DNA of 45,660 bases, taken from the NCBI GenBank assembly GCA_009712185.1, contig WASQ01000017.1, positions 1 through 45,660 of the forward strand. Direction: 5' to 3'. This document shows positions 17,106 through 25,469 of this stretch, piece after piece. The DNA comes from Telmatospirillum sp. (GTDB taxonomy: Bacteria > Pseudomonadota > Alphaproteobacteria > Rhodospirillales > Magnetospirillaceae). The first letter of the stretch is position 1. Each line of letters starts with the position of its first letter. The notes under the pieces were generated by a model. It had not been told where the DNA came from and did no database searches. It saw nothing but the letters and a program-made list of their open reading frames with translations. A program made the translations under genes and the position numbers.

Positions 17106-18323
17106 TTAGTCAACTTCGGAAGTGCGGGGAAATCCTCGCGCGTTCCACAACCATGTCCACCTCCCTTTCGGGGACCGATCCACTGTCGACCGGAGACCAA
17201 AAAGGACGCCTGACCGTCGTAGCATAACCCAGGACCGAAGTCCTTTTTTTGAATGGGCCATAGGCACGTGCGAGTGCGTCTTGCGCGGATATATACGCCA
17301 ATTTTCCGGACGCGCAAGACTATTTCTCGTCCACCCGTGAGGTTTTTCGGGAGACGAGACAGCCGGCGGGAAAGCCGGCGTTTCCGGAACGGGCGGGGTT
17401 CGGCGGGCGGGCGGGTTTGCGCCCCCCAACGGGGTTGACGCCGATGGGGCCCGCAGCCGACAGAGGTATTGCCAGACCAGCGTCGCCCCGGCCAGGGACG
17501 TGATCTCGGCGACATCGTAGGACGGACTGACCTCGCCCAGATCCATGCCGACGAAATCGAGGCCGCCGCGCCGCTTGATGATTCCCTGGGCCTGCCAGGT
17601 GAACAGGCCGGCGGTCTCGGGGGTGCCGGTGCCCGGGGCCTGTGACGGGTCCAGCGCATCGATGTCGAAGGACAGATAGACGGGGCCGGTTCCCACGACG
17701 TCGCGAACCCGGGCGGCGACGGCCGCGGGGGAGCTTTCATGCACGTCTTCGGCCGACAGGATGGTCACGCCCCGATCCACGGTCCAGGACCAGACCTCCT
17801 CCTGAACGGGGGAGCGTATTCCGATCTGGATCATCCGCCGGGGATCGACCAGCCCTTCCTGGATGGCGTGGTAGAACACCGATCCATGGCCGAACACCTG
17901 GCCGAAATTATCGGGCCAGGTATCGATGTGGGCGTCGAAATGGATCAGCCCGACCGGTCCTGTCCTTTTGGTCAGAGCCCGCAGCAGCGGCAGGGTCACG
18001 GTATGCTCGCCGCCCAGCGAGACGAGATGGCGGTGGCGGGCCGCCTGTTCCTCGATCAGGCGCAGGCTTTCGGGGATATCGCCCAGGGCCAGGGCGAAGT
18101 CCCCGACATCCGAAAAGGGCAGGCCCGAGGGATCGACCCAGCCGGCGGGATTGACGCCGTCCGTCAGCATCCGGCTGGCGTGCCGGATGGCAAGCGGCGC
18201 GAAGCGGGCGCCGGGCCGGTTGGTGACGCCGATATCGAGGGGGATGCCGGCGACGGCGACATCGGCCCCGGTCACGGCGGTCCCCAGGAAACTCGGTGCC
18301 ACCGAAAATGTCGGCGTATGCAT
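17106..18323 (-). CDS. speB: Agmatinase-type ureohydrolase with an anomalous C-terminal extension
   Basis: Mn-dependent hydrolase that releases urea, probably from agmatine to give putrescine; guanidinobutyrase is an alternative. Metal-binding motifs GGEHT, HFDAHIDTW and SFDIDALDPSQAPGTGTPE are intact. The ATG at 18323 is preceded by GGGAGGAC. The conserved fold ends at WQYLC, residue 288, but the frame stays open for about 117 more residues, rich in Pro, Arg and Trp, to a TAA at 17106. That tail reads through the hairpins and leader peptide of the next gene and resembles no domain I know. A lost stop codon or a sequencing frameshift near 17460 is likely. Confidence 0.8.
   Translation of the reverse strand: MHTPTFSVAPSFLGTAVTGADVAVAGIPLDIGVTNRPGARFAPLAIRHASRMLTDGVNPAGWVDPSGLPFSDVGDFALALGDIPESLRLIEEQAARHRHLVSLGGEHTVTLPLLRALTKRTGPVGLIHFDAHIDTWPDNFGQVFGHGSVFYHAIQEGLVDPRRMIQIGIRSPVQEEVWSWTVDRGVTILSAEDVHESSPAAVAARVRDVVGTGPVYLSFDIDALDPSQAPGTGTPETAGLFTWQAQGIIKRRGGLDFVGMDLGEVSPSYDVAEITSLAGATLVWQYLCRLRAPSASTPLGGANPPARRTPPVPETPAFPPAVSSPEKPHGWTRNSLARPENWRIYPRKTHSHVPMAHSKKGLRSWVMLRRSGVLFGLRSTVDRSPKGRWTWLWNARGFPRTSEVD
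17110..17154 (-). CDS. Candidate leader peptide in the decarboxylase 5' region
   Basis: Fourteen codons encoding MVVERARISPHFRS, with GGGAGGTGG a few bases before the ATG at 17154, one of the strongest Shine-Dalgarno sequences in the window. It lies in a region of stable hairpins about 140 bases upstream of the decarboxylase, and the flanking 8-bp stem begins at its stop codon. The same frame can be read further upstream from a TTG at 17301 (63 residues) without a good ribosome-binding site. In gammaproteobacteria an arginine-rich leader peptide (SpeFL) senses ornithine for speF. A similar role here is inference only. Confidence 0.4.
   Translation of the reverse strand: MVVERARISPHFRS
17362..17379 (-). 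terminator. Hairpin after the conserved part of the ureohydrolase gene
   Basis: Two GCCGGC blocks (17362-17367 and 17374-17379) form a 6-bp stem with a six-base loop, about 80 bases beyond the last conserved ureohydrolase codon. Its place suits a terminator for a gene that normally ends before it. No U-tract follows, so the call is weak. Confidence 0.3.
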
Positions 18324-18339
18324 GGCGTGCGTCCTCCCG

Positions 18340-19440
18340 TCAGACATTGAACAGGAAGTGGAACAGATCGCCGTCGGCGACGACATAGTCCTTGCCTTCG
18401 AGGCGCATCCTTCCCGCCTCTTTGGCGCCGCTTTCCCCGCCGCAGGCGATGAAATCCTCGCAGGAGATGGTTTCAGCCCGGATGAAGCCGCGTTCGAAAT
18501 CGGTGTGAATGACACCCGCCGCCTGCGGGGCCTTGAGGCCCTTGCGCAGCGTCCAGGCATGGGCCTCCTTGGGGCCGACCGTGAAGAAGGTCAGAAGCTG
18601 CAAAAGATCGTAGCCCGCGCGGATCACCCGCGCGAGACCCGTTTCCTCCAGCCCCAGGGCCGACAGAAACTCGGCCTTTTCGGCGTCGTCCGTCAACAGG
18701 GCCACCTCGGCCTCGATCGCGGCCGAGATCACGACATGGGCGGCGCCCTCCGCCTCCGCCCGGGCGGCGACCCGTTCGGAAAAGGCGTTGCCGGTCGCCG
18801 CCGATGCCTCCTCGACGTTGCAGGCATAAAGAACCGGCTTCGAGGTCAGCAGCCCCAGCGTGCGCAGAATGGCGCGACCGTCATCGTCCAGCGCGACGGA
18901 GCGGGCGGGCCGGCCCTCCCGCAGGGCGGCCAGCACGGGCTCCATGACCTCAAGCTGGGCCTTCTGCTCCTTGTCGCCGCCCTTGGCCTTCTTCTGCGCG
19001 GCGACCACGCGCCGTTCCAGGCTGTCAAGGTCGGCCAGCATCAGTTCGGTTTCGATGGTTTCGGCATCGCGCACCGGATCGACCGAGCCCTCGACATGGG
19101 TGATGTCGCCGTCCTCGAAGCAGCGCAGGACATGGACGATGGCGTCGACCTCGCGGATATTGGCGAGGAACTGGTTGCCGAGACCCTCGCCCCGGCTCGC
19201 TCCGCGCACCAGTCCGGCGATGTCGACGAACTCAAGCTGGGTCGGAATGATCTTGGCCGACTTTGCCACCGCCGCCAGCTTGTCGAGACGCGGGTCGGGC
19301 ACCGCGACGCGGCCGACATTGGGCTCGATGGTGCAGAACGGATAGTTCGCGGCCTGGGCCGCGGCCGTCGACGTCAGGGCATTGAACAGGGTCGACTTGC
19401 CGACATTGGGCAGGCCGACGATTCCGCAGTTAAACCCCAT
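18340..19440 (-). CDS. ychF: Redox-responsive ATPase YchF (Obg-like)
   Basis: Universally conserved Obg-family P-loop ATPase that binds ribosomes. The G1 motif GLPNVGKST is at residues 8-16, and the family prefers ATP because NKxD is replaced; here the equivalent region reads YACNVEE. A C-terminal TGS domain ends in [10 protein letters not shown], the usual YchF end. The ATG at 19440 follows GGAGG by five bases and gives 366 residues. It overlaps pth by 11 bases. The next gene starts 16 bases downstream. Confidence 0.96.
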   Translation of the reverse strand: MGFNCGIVGLPNVGKSTLFNALTSTAAAQAANYPFCTIEPNVGRVAVPDPRLDKLAAVAKSAKIIPTQLEFVDIAGLVRGASRGEGLGNQFLANIREVDAIVHVLRCFEDGDITHVEGSVDPVRDAETIETELMLADLDSLERRVVAAQKKAKGGDKEQKAQLEVMEPVLAALREGRPARSVALDDDGRAILRTLGLLTSKPVLYACNVEEASAATGNAFSERVAARAEAEGAAHVVISAAIEAEVALLTDDAEKAEFLSALGLEETGLARVIRAGYDLLQLLTFFTVGPKEAHAWTLRKGLKAPQAAGVIHTDFERGFIRAETISCEDFIACGGESGAKEAGRMRLEGKDYVVADGDLFHFLFNV

Positions 19441-20047
19441 CAGGGCCTCCAATGGATTGGGCGGGTTTCGGCGGTTTTGCGACCGGCACCGCCTGGGCGA
19501 TCTTGTTCAGGAACTGGGCCTCGTTGCCGGCCAGCAGCAGCGGCAGGTCATCGGCCAGGGCATCAAGCAGAGGCGCCAGCCAGGACTCGTCGGCCTTGGC
19601 GAAATCGCCCAGCACCCACGGGGTCACCAGGTCGCGGTGTCCGGGGTGGCCGACGCCGAGACGGATCCGGCGATAGGCGTTGCCCAGATGGGCGTCGATA
19701 CTTTTGAGACCGTTGTGGCCGCCGGCGCCACCGCCCACCTTGACCCGGACCTTGCCGGGAAGAAGATCGAGATCGTCGTGGATGACGATGACCTGATCGG
19801 GGCCGATCTTGTGGAACCGGGCCGCCTCGGCCACCGACTGGCCGGACAGGTTCATATAGGTCGAGGGCTTCAGAATCAGCAGCCGCCCGCCGTCCACCGT
19901 TCCTTCGGACAACTGGCCCTGGAATTTCGACCGCCAGGCGGCAAAGCAATGGCGGCGGACGATTGCGTCCGCCGCCATGAAGCCGATGTTGTGGCGGTTC
20001 CGGGCGTAGTTTCCACCTGGATTGCCCAGCCCCACCAAAAGGAACAT
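19430..20047 (-). CDS. pth: Peptidyl-tRNA hydrolase
   Basis: Cleaves peptidyl-tRNA released from stalled ribosomes. The catalytic His19 is in [12 protein letters not shown], and [10 protein letters not shown] and HDDLDL (with Asp92) complete the active site; [13 protein letters not shown] is the substrate-binding stretch. The 205 residues are slightly longer than E. coli Pth (194) because of a Pro/Lys-rich tail. It lies three bases after rplY and overlaps ychF, an arrangement common in alphaproteobacteria. Confidence 0.97.
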   Translation of the reverse strand: MFLLVGLGNPGGNYARNRHNIGFMAADAIVRRHCFAAWRSKFQGQLSEGTVDGGRLLILKPSTYMNLSGQSVAEAARFHKIGPDQVIVIHDDLDLLPGKVRVKVGGGAGGHNGLKSIDAHLGNAYRRIRLGVGHPGHRDLVTPWVLGDFAKADESWLAPLLDALADDLPLLLAGNEAQFLNKIAQAVPVAKPPKPAQSIGGPDGV

Positions 20048-20050
20048 GGC

Positions 20051-20695
20051 TTAGCTGGCCGGCTTTTCCGCCGCCGGAGCTTCGGCCGGTTCCTCTGTCT
20101 CGGCAGGGGCCTCGGTCTCGGCCGCGGAAACGGACGGAGCCGAAATCGTCGCGATCGTCATGTCCTTCTCGTGGGACACGGCGGCGACGTCGGCGGGCAG
20201 GGCGAGCGAGGACAGATGAACCGAAGATCCGATGTCGAGGCCCGACAGATCCACCACCACGGCCTCCGGAATGTGGGTCGCCGGGGCGATCACTTCCAGT
20301 TCGTGATGCACGACGTTCAGAACGCCGCCGCGCTTGATGCCGGCCGACTGCTCCTGATTGACGAAATGCACCGGAATGCGGATGTGGATCTTGGACTCCG
20401 CGCTGACGCGCAGGAAGTCGACATGGACGGCGGCGTCGCTGACCGGATGACGCTGGACGTCACGGCACAGGACGCGCTCGGTCTTGTCGCCGACGGTGAT
20501 GTCGAACAGACGGGTCCGGAAACCCGGCTTGTTCATCTCGGCCCACAGAACCCGGGGGTCCAGGGCGATCGACACGGGGGCGGTCTTGTTGCCATAAATG
20601 ACGCCGGGGACCTTGCCCTGGCGGCGGGTGTCACGGGCGGCCCCCTTTCCGGCCCGCTCACGCGCCTCGGCGCTGAACTTGCTGATCTCGCTCAT
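20051..20695 (-). CDS. rplY: 50S ribosomal protein L25 (general stress protein Ctc type)
   Basis: 5S rRNA-binding ribosomal protein of the long form: an N-terminal L25 domain (ARERAGKGAARDTRRQGKVPGVIYG near the start) and a C-terminal beta-rich TL5/Ctc domain, then an acidic Ala/Glu/Pro tail of about 35 residues. Total is 214 residues, usual for alphaproteobacterial members. The ATG at 20695 follows GGAGA. It precedes pth by three bases and follows prs after a hairpin-containing gap of 123 bases. Confidence 0.96.
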   Translation of the reverse strand: MSEISKFSAEARERAGKGAARDTRRQGKVPGVIYGNKTAPVSIALDPRVLWAEMNKPGFRTRLFDITVGDKTERVLCRDVQRHPVSDAAVHVDFLRVSAESKIHIRIPVHFVNQEQSAGIKRGGVLNVVHHELEVIAPATHIPEAVVVDLSGLDIGSSVHLSSLALPADVAAVSHEKDMTIATISAPSVSAAETEAPAETEEPAEAPAAEKPAS

Positions 20696-20760
20696 TACAA
20701 ATCTCCAATAGAAAGCGGCGCCGCCTCCAGGGGTGCCGACGCCGGGAACGGGAGTGTGTA

Positions 20761-20799
20761 CACCCCCGCCCGTCGCTTTTCAAGCGCCGGACGGGGGTG
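20761..20799 (-). terminator. Large hairpin between prs and rplY
   Basis: Outer arms CACCCCCG (20761-20768) and CGGGGGTG (20792-20799) enclose an inner stem CGCTT/AAGCG (20774-20778 with 20782-20786). It starts 20 bases after the prs stop codon. No U-tract follows, so it may be a partial terminator or a processing site that sets the prs:rplY ratio. Confidence 0.5.
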
Positions 20800-20818
20800 G
20801 ACCACAAAAGACGGCGGA

Positions 20819-21751
20819 TCAGTCGAACAGGCTGGAGACCGACCGTTCCTCGCTGATGCGCTGAATGCTTTCGGCCATCAGCGGGGCGATGGAGATCTGG
20901 CGGATGTTGTGGGCGGCCTTGACGGCCTCGGTGGCCTGGATCGAATCGGTCGTGACCATCGCCTCCAGCGGTGAATTGGTCACGCGGGCAACCGCGCCGC
21001 CCGACAGGACGCCATGGGTGACATAGGCCGAGACGGAGGTGGCGCCGGCCTTGATCAGGGCCTCGGCCGCGTTACAGAGGGTGCCCGCGGAATCGACGAT
21101 GTCGTCGACCAGGATGCAGCGGCGGCCACGGACGTCGCCGATGATGTTCATGACCTCCGACACGCCGGCCCGCTCGCGGCGCTTGTCGATGATGGCGAGA
21201 TCGGCGTCAAGCCGTCTGGCGATCAGGCGCGCGCGGACCACGCCGCCGACATCGGGCGACACGATCATCAGATCGTCGCCCTGATAGTGGTGGGTGATGT
21301 CGTTGGTGAACACCGGGGCGGCATAGAGATTGTCGAGCGGAATGTCGAAGAAGCCCTGGATCTGGCCGGAATGAAGGTCCAGCGTGACCACGCGGTCGGC
21401 GCCGGCCTTGGTGATCAGATTGGCGACCAGCTTGGCCGAGATCGGCGTGCGCGGACCGGATTTACGGTCCTGGCGGGCATAGCCGAAATAGGGGATGACG
21501 GCGGTGATTCGCCGGGCCGACCCGCGCCGGAGGGCGTCCAGGGTGACCAGAAGCTCCATCAGATTGTCGTTCGCCGGGAAGCTGGTGGGCTGGACCACGA
21601 ACACATCCTCGCCGCGGACGTTTTCGTGGATTTCGACGAAAACCTCCATGTCGGAGAAACGGCGGATGCTCGCCGAAGTGAGGGCGAGATTGAGATAGTT
21701 GGAAATAGCTTCGGCGAGGGGCCGGTTGCTGTTGCAGGTAAGAATTTTCAT
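20819..21751 (-). CDS. prs: Ribose-phosphate pyrophosphokinase
   Basis: Makes PRPP from ribose 5-phosphate and ATP for nucleotide, His and Trp synthesis. The 310 residues match the family. The PRPP-binding loop [13 protein letters not shown] is at about residues 212-224, the catalytic flexible loop carries KRRERAG near 190-196, and [20 protein letters not shown] is the typical subunit-interface block. It starts at the ATG at 21751. No neighbouring gene overlaps it on either side. Confidence 0.98.
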   Translation of the reverse strand: MKILTCNSNRPLAEAISNYLNLALTSASIRRFSDMEVFVEIHENVRGEDVFVVQPTSFPANDNLMELLVTLDALRRGSARRITAVIPYFGYARQDRKSGPRTPISAKLVANLITKAGADRVVTLDLHSGQIQGFFDIPLDNLYAAPVFTNDITHHYQGDDLMIVSPDVGGVVRARLIARRLDADLAIIDKRRERAGVSEVMNIIGDVRGRRCILVDDIVDSAGTLCNAAEALIKAGATSVSAYVTHGVLSGGAVARVTNSPLEAMVTTDSIQATEAVKAAHNIRQISIAPLMAESIQRISEERSVSSLFD

Positions 21752-21816
21752 AGGAGAATCCTGCGGGTCTGGCCGAAGAGGATTGTTGGGTCGACAGCGA
21801 TTTTCTCGGTGCGGCG

Positions 21817-21829
21817 GACTGTAACAGTC
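21817..21829. promoter_or_regulatory. Palindrome in the prs upstream region
   Basis: GACTGT-A-ACAGTC is a 13-base palindrome about 65 bases upstream of the prs start, overlapping a weak promoter-like TTTACA-N16-TTACAG on the minus strand. It could be an operator. The 180-base gap 21752-21931 contains no other feature I can support. Confidence 0.3.
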
Positions 21830-21931
21830 GGCCCCGGCGATGTAAACGGCCTTTGGCCGGCCATCCCCCCGCTCACAGGTGGGCTGGTCTGTGACCGTTG
21901 CATGAACGCGGGCGCCGCCCCGCGCCCCGCG

Positions 21932-22780
21932 TCATCCGCCCGGGCGGGCGGGGGCGGATTTGGCGATGACCTCGGCGACGCCGTCGGCTCCGGCGTCGGC
22001 AATATCGCGCGCCAGACTGCCCTGGGCGGACAGGATCTGGTCGTGCGGCACCGGGCTGGCCTGCGAAATGGTGCCAAGCGAGCGGCCCTCCGCGTCGAAC
22101 AGGGTCCAGTCGATGGCGAGAAGGTCCTGGCCGTCCCGCGACGGAGTGAGCGACAGGACGCCGTCCAGCACATATCCCGGGTCGCGCGCCGAGACGGCAA
22201 GCCCTTTCATCCGCAAGGCGCGGGCCATGGCCTTGGACAACAGGTCGGAGGCGAACCCCGGCGGCGTCCTGACGGTCCGCAGGGCGATGGACGGGACCGG
22301 CGGAGGAGCGACATCGCCCGAGGCGCTGCGGAGCGTCCGCGCGATGGATGCCGCGCTGGCCCGGGCCGCCCGGGCAAGGTCTCCCGGCGCCGGATGCGCG
22401 GACGGAAGGGGCTGGGACAGGTCCGCCAGAACGCGCCCGTCGGGGTCGGCCAGACTCCAGAGGACGGCGGGTGTCCCGGTTGCCGTCTGAAGGCGTCCCG
22501 ACAAAACGAGATATCCCCCGCCCGGTGGCGCCATGGTGGCGGCCACATCTTCCTCCAGGAGGGCGGCGGCCATCGCCGGAGCCAGGTCGGCGGCGCCCTC
22601 GACCGGACGGATGGCGACGGGGGCCAGCATTCCCGGGTCACGGACCAGGGCGCTCACGGCCTCATGTTCGAAAGGCCGTGGCAACGGACCGCATCCGGCC
22701 GGGAGGACGGCCAGGAGGACCGCCAGGACGGAGGCCGGCAGAGCGCCGGAGATCCGCAAGACGCGAGGCCGGGCCGGCAT
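21932..22780 (-). CDS. Predicted outer-membrane lipoprotein, function unknown
   Basis: A 282-residue secreted protein. The N-terminus has a basic start, a hydrophobic stretch (VLAVLLAVLPAG) and a lipobox LPAGC near residue 30, so it is probably lipid-anchored. The rest is Ala/Leu/Pro-rich with repeated patterns such as VLSGRLQTATGTPAVLWSLAD, suggesting a beta-rich fold, but I recognise no domain. It ends the minus-strand run lgt, MidA-type, YfiH-type, lipoprotein and begins nine bases after the YfiH-type gene. Confidence 0.75.
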   Translation of the reverse strand: MPARPRVLRISGALPASVLAVLLAVLPAGCGPLPRPFEHEAVSALVRDPGMLAPVAIRPVEGAADLAPAMAAALLEEDVAATMAPPGGGYLVLSGRLQTATGTPAVLWSLADPDGRVLADLSQPLPSAHPAPGDLARAARASAASIARTLRSASGDVAPPPVPSIALRTVRTPPGFASDLLSKAMARALRMKGLAVSARDPGYVLDGVLSLTPSRDGQDLLAIDWTLFDAEGRSLGTISQASPVPHDQILSAQGSLARDIADAGADGVAEVIAKSAPARPGG

Positions 22781-22789
22781 GACCCTCCT

Positions 22790-23572
22790 TCAGCGCTCGA
22801 GAACGATGACCGACAGGGACCGGCCGAAGTCCTTTTCACCTTTCAGCACCGAACGCCGGTAGCTGAAGAAACGTCCCTCCTCGCGGTAGGTGTCGCATGG
22901 CGTGCGGGCCACGTCGATGACCGACAGCTTGGCGAGCCGCCGTGCGATGAAGCCGGGCAGGTCGAAGTAGAAATGCCCCTGACGGACGGCCGGCGCGAAG
23001 AAGAAGTGATTGTCCGGGTCTTCCGCCAGGAAGGGGGCGGGAAATTCAGGACCGACCTCATAGGACCGGTGGGCGATGCAGGGCCCCACGGCGGCGGCGA
23101 TCCGCGCGGGCTTGGCCCCGAGCTTGACCATGGCCGCGACGGTATTGTCGAGCACGCCGCCCAGGGCGCCGCGCCAGCCGGCATGGACCGCGCCGATGAT
23201 ATTGGCGCGGGGATCCGCGAGCAGCACCGGCGCGCAGTCGGCGGTCAGAATGCCGAGCGCGATTCCCGCCCTTGTCGTCACCATGGCGTCGGCGACCGGA
23301 ATCGGGCTGTCGGGCGTCCAGTTCTCATCAATGACCACCACGTCGGTGGTGTGCTGTTGCTGCACGGTCGCCAGGGACTGAGGCTCGACGTCGAGCAGGG
23401 CCAGGGCGCGGGCGCGGTTCGATGCGACCTTGGCCGGGTCGTCGCCCGTCGCCAGTCCGCAGTTCAGCGAAGCGTAGATGCCTTCTGAGGAGCCCCCCTC
23501 GCGTGTGAAGAAGCCATGGCGGATGCGCAGGACCTCATTGAGGGTGGAGAGGGTGATCATTCCCGGCTGCAT
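22790..23572 (-). CDS. pgeF: Multicopper polyphenol oxidase/laccase-domain protein (YfiH/PgeF family)
   Basis: Member of the YfiH family: purine-nucleoside phosphorylase-like metal enzymes, one of which (PgeF) edits peptidoglycan by removing misplaced L-Ser. The metal-binding residues are visible in LTADCAPVLL and VHAGWRGALGG, with RHGFFTREGGSS at the start and VGPCIAHRSYEVGPEF later. The start is uncertain: ATG at 23572 (six bases past the MidA-type stop) or ATG at 23560; neither has a strong ribosome-binding site. Length is about 256-260 residues. Confidence 0.88.
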   Translation of the reverse strand: MQPGMITLSTLNEVLRIRHGFFTREGGSSEGIYASLNCGLATGDDPAKVASNRARALALLDVEPQSLATVQQQHTTDVVVIDENWTPDSPIPVADAMVTTRAGIALGILTADCAPVLLADPRANIIGAVHAGWRGALGGVLDNTVAAMVKLGAKPARIAAAVGPCIAHRSYEVGPEFPAPFLAEDPDNHFFFAPAVRQGHFYFDLPGFIARRLAKLSVIDVARTPCDTYREEGRFFSYRRSVLKGEKDFGRSLSVIVLER

Positions 23573-23577
23573 GGTAG

Positions 23578-24630
23578 TCAAAGGATAAATCCTGGCGGAA
23601 TGGGCAACCCGGGATGGGTTAAAGCCCTTACTTTGAATAGGGTGCCCATTCCGGCCGGTTCGATCAAGCGTCGACATGCGGTGGCGATCATATCTGCCTT
23701 TTGGGGGGCGCTCTTGATCAGCCGATCGGCTCGGAGCTCTATGCCTAAAGATCGCAGAAATGTTCCCTGCGTGACAGTGGGGGTCGCTATGGCGGGGGCC
23801 GCGGCGCGGGCCAGGGCGGCAAAATCCACATGGGCGGTCAGGTCCGTCTCTCCGGGCGCGTCGAATATCTCCGCGTAGCGGTGGTGGCGGACGGCCTGCA
23901 GTGTGTCCCCGATGGCGCTCTCGGCATGTCCGTAGTCGATCACGAGCGCGGCGCCGCCCTGATCGCTGAGGCGCCGCCCGAGACCGGAGGCGACGGCCCG
24001 CGCGGCATTGCCGATTTCGAAGATGTCGCCCGGCCCGGCGGGCGGGGCGTCGATGTCCGCCAGCGGTCCCGGGGCGAAGGCGAACCGCCCGTCATCATCC
24101 AGGGTGACCATGCGCCGGCGCCAGCCGTCGGCGGTGCGGATGAACTGCTCGATCGGCAGGGCGTCGAAAAATTCGTTGGCGATGACGATCGCCGGCCCCG
24201 GGGGAAGGTCGTTCAGGTCTTCGAGCCAGAGGATCCGCTCGTCCTTCAGGGTTTCCCGCTGCCGGGCCTTCAAGGCGGGATTGATTTCGATCAGATGGAC
24301 GCAGAGCGCGCGCCGGAATGCCGGCAACATGGCGGCGGCCCGCAGGGCGTCGGCCATCAGGGTGCCCCGGCCCGGCCCCAGCTCCACCAGCAGGACGCGG
24401 TCCGGCGACCCCATGCTCTGCCAGACGACACCGGCCCAGAGGCCGATCAATTCCCCGAACATCTGCGAAATTTCCGGAGAGGTGGTGAAGTCGCCGGAAC
24501 CGCCGAGCGGATCCCGGGTCCGGTAATAGCCCCAGTCGGGATGGCCCAGGCACTGGGCCATGAAGTCGGATACCGCGACCGGCCCGCGGTCCCGGATGTG
24601 CCCTGCCAGAAGGTCTCCCAGCGCGGTCAT
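23578..24630 (-). CDS. MidA/NDUFAF7-type protein arginine methyltransferase-like protein
   Basis: SAM-dependent methyltransferase of the MidA family; the mitochondrial homolog NDUFAF7 methylates an arginine of complex I subunit NDUFS2. The SAM-binding motif VELGPGRGTLMADALR is near residues 80-95, preceded by GDFTTSPEISQMFGELIG, the family hallmark, and followed by ANEFFDALPIEQF. The ATG at 24630 was preferred to an in-frame GTG nine bases upstream. Length is 350 residues. The bacterial substrate is unproven; complex I is an inference from the eukaryotic homolog. Confidence 0.88.
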   Translation of the reverse strand: MTALGDLLAGHIRDRGPVAVSDFMAQCLGHPDWGYYRTRDPLGGSGDFTTSPEISQMFGELIGLWAGVVWQSMGSPDRVLLVELGPGRGTLMADALRAAAMLPAFRRALCVHLIEINPALKARQRETLKDERILWLEDLNDLPPGPAIVIANEFFDALPIEQFIRTADGWRRRMVTLDDDGRFAFAPGPLADIDAPPAGPGDIFEIGNAARAVASGLGRRLSDQGGAALVIDYGHAESAIGDTLQAVRHHRYAEIFDAPGETDLTAHVDFAALARAAAPAIATPTVTQGTFLRSLGIELRADRLIKSAPQKADMIATACRRLIEPAGMGTLFKVRALTHPGLPIPPGFIL

Positions 24631-24655
24631 CGGAACCACGGCGCCGCAAGAGCTG

Positions 24656-25468
24656 TCATGGCTGATGGCCGGCCGCCGCGGGAGCCTTCGCCCGGACGAT
24701 CAGGACGGCCCCGACCAGAACCAGGGGGATCGACAGAAGCTGCCCCATGGTCGCGCCGCCCCACAGGAAGCCCAGATTGGCATCCGGCTGCCGGAAGAAT
24801 TCGCCGATGATGCGGGCGATGCCGTAACCGGCCAGGAACGCCCCGGACAGCGCGCCGGGGCGCATCCGGAAGGATGCATTGCGCCACAGCAGATGCATGA
24901 CGCAGAGAAGGATCAATCCCTCCATCCCGGCTTCATAGAGCTGGCTCGGATGGCGGGGAACCGGCCCGCCGGCCGGAAAGATCATGGCCCAGGGCAGATC
25001 CTCGGGCGCGGGACGGCCAAACAGCTCGCCATTGATGAAATTGGCGATGCGGCCGAACAGCAGGCCCATCGGCACGACCGTACAGATGGTGTCGCCGATC
25101 GCCAGAAGATTGAGCTTGTTGTGTCGGGCGAACAGGACGATGGCGACGATCACGCCAAGCGCGCCCCCGTGAAAGGACATGCCGCCCTGCCAGACCATGA
25201 CGATTTCGGCCGGATGGGCGAGGTAATAGAGGGGTTTGTAAAACAGCACATAGCCGAGACGGCCGCCCAGGACGACGCCCATCGTCGCCCACACCAGGAA
25301 ATCGTCCACCTGCAACGGCGACATCGCGAAGGGCGGCCGGGAAACCAGCCACCGCGTATATTTCCAGCCGCCGAGAAGCCCGGCGATATAGGCAAGCGCA
25401 TACCATCTTATCGCGATCGGGCCGATCCGGACGATCGCGGGATCGATGTCGGGAAACTGCAGGGCCAT
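24656..25468 (-). CDS. lgt: Prolipoprotein diacylglyceryl transferase
   Basis: Inner-membrane enzyme that attaches diacylglycerol to the lipobox Cys of prolipoproteins. Several membrane helices are obvious. The family motif around GRIANFINGELFGRP, MSFHGGALGV (with the essential His) and HPSQLYEAGMEG are present. The ATG at 25468 lies directly after the rfaD stop codon, with only one base between, and gives 270 residues. The longer frame upstream overlaps rfaD and is not used. Confidence 0.96.
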   Translation of the reverse strand: MALQFPDIDPAIVRIGPIAIRWYALAYIAGLLGGWKYTRWLVSRPPFAMSPLQVDDFLVWATMGVVLGGRLGYVLFYKPLYYLAHPAEIVMVWQGGMSFHGGALGVIVAIVLFARHNKLNLLAIGDTICTVVPMGLLFGRIANFINGELFGRPAPEDLPWAMIFPAGGPVPRHPSQLYEAGMEGLILLCVMHLLWRNASFRMRPGALSGAFLAGYGIARIIGEFFRQPDANLGFLWGGATMGQLLSIPLVLVGAVLIVRAKAPAAAGHQP

Positions 25469-25469
25469 G

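Larger units (their letters stand above)
16969..17330 (-). ncRNA. Structured leader of the ornithine decarboxylase gene (speF-type element suspected)
   Basis: Upstream of the decarboxylase I find several perfect stems: 17278-17287 with 17311-17320 (10 bp); an AGGAC-TTCG-GTCCT tetraloop hairpin around 17229-17242 on the minus strand; 17056-17063 with 17099-17106 (8 bp) enclosing a 6-bp stem; 17020-17027 with 17037-17044 (8 bp), followed by a short U-run; and a small stem near 16994-17008. A 14-codon peptide with a strong ribosome-binding site sits inside. Length, position and lineage fit the speF motif described upstream of this gene in alphaproteobacteria. I cannot recall that consensus well enough to align it. 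Confidence 0.5.
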
